This document shows positions 7,576-7,653 of a stretch of DNA of 7,653 nucleotides, piece by piece. Location: positions 1-7,653 of the forward strand of contig CAIVAH010000129.1 of the NCBI GenBank assembly GCA_903903765.1, in the 5' to 3' direction. The notes under the pieces were generated by a model that searched no databases, was not told the DNA's origin, and saw only the letters and a program-made list of their open reading frames with translations. This stretch comes from an uncultured Methylococcaceae bacterium. GTDB lineage: Bacteria; Pseudomonadota; Gammaproteobacteria; Methylococcales; Methylomonadaceae. The position numbers and the translations under genes are program-made. Each line of letters begins with the position of its first letter. Within the stretch, counting starts at the first letter, position 1.

Positions 7576-7653
7576 TTAGGGTCTCTCGGTTAATATCTGA
7601 TGAGCGGCCTGTAAGGCCAGTAGGTATCCTGTTGCACCTAATCCTGAGATAAC
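7576..7653 (-). CDS. aroQ: Type II 3-dehydroquinate dehydratase, C-terminal end only (5' part outside window)
   Basis: Only the last 25 codons and the TAA (7576-7578) are inside the window. They read VISGLGATGYLLALQAAHQI followed by LTERP. The pattern (V/A)I(S/A)GLGxxGYxLAL is the usual C-terminal end of type II dehydroquinases, which convert 3-dehydroquinate to 3-dehydroshikimate in the shikimate pathway. Position directly before accB-accC is the common gammaproteobacterial order aroQ-accB-accC and supports the call. The fragment is too short for any statement about the active site. Confidence 0.88.
   Translation of the reverse strand, partial: VISGLGATGYLLALQAAHQILTERP

Noticed and set aside
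1..7653. A mobile element, defence system, toxin-antitoxin pair, CRISPR array or structural RNA gene
   Set aside because: Nearly all sequence is accounted for by nine co-oriented housekeeping-type genes. No transposase, integrase, tandem repeat array or tRNA-like sequence was seen in the short spacers.

Overview
The window is a compact, AT-rich stretch of bacterial chromosome in which every supported gene lies on the minus strand. In transcription order (high to low coordinates) they are: the 3' end of aroQ, accB, accC, prmA, an rlmI-like 23S rRNA methyltransferase gene, an unrecognised 178-codon membrane-protein gene, dusB, fis, and purH, which runs off the left edge. The block accB-accC-prmA-...-dusB-fis-purH is a gene order known from Gammaproteobacteria, and Fis is largely confined to that class. 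The organism is therefore most likely an AT-rich gammaproteobacterium. A Legionella/Coxiella-like lineage is a guess from base composition only.

Right part (7653-5774): aroQ, accB and accC are tightly packed (3 and 14 nt gaps) and form one transcription unit. AroQ acts in the shikimate pathway. AccB and AccC are the biotin carrier and the biotin carboxylase of acetyl-CoA carboxylase. AccC has all the key E. coli residues at identical positions. Between accC and prmA is a 100-nt spacer dominated by an imperfect inverted repeat (5712-5763).

Middle part (5673-2876): prmA (ribosomal protein L11 methyltransferase) and rlmI (23S rRNA C5 methyltransferase with PUA domain) are followed by a 132-nt spacer. 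This spacer holds a plausible sigma-70 promoter and a strong ribosome binding site for the 178-codon gene. That gene encodes a small Cys- and Trp-rich protein with one hydrophobic segment near its N terminus. It is the only gene here without a recognisable family.

Left part (2858-1): dusB (tRNA dihydrouridine synthase) and fis (nucleoid protein) are 15 nt apart, as in the conserved dusB-fis operon, and purH (purine biosynthesis) follows after 65 nt. PurH is complete at its N terminus and lacks only about the last dozen codons.

The theme is growth-linked housekeeping: fatty acid, aromatic and purine synthesis, translation-apparatus modification and the growth-phase regulator Fis. I see no mobile element, CRISPR array, tRNA, rRNA or defence system. 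The items most worth a second look are the 178-codon gene and the inverted repeat after accC.
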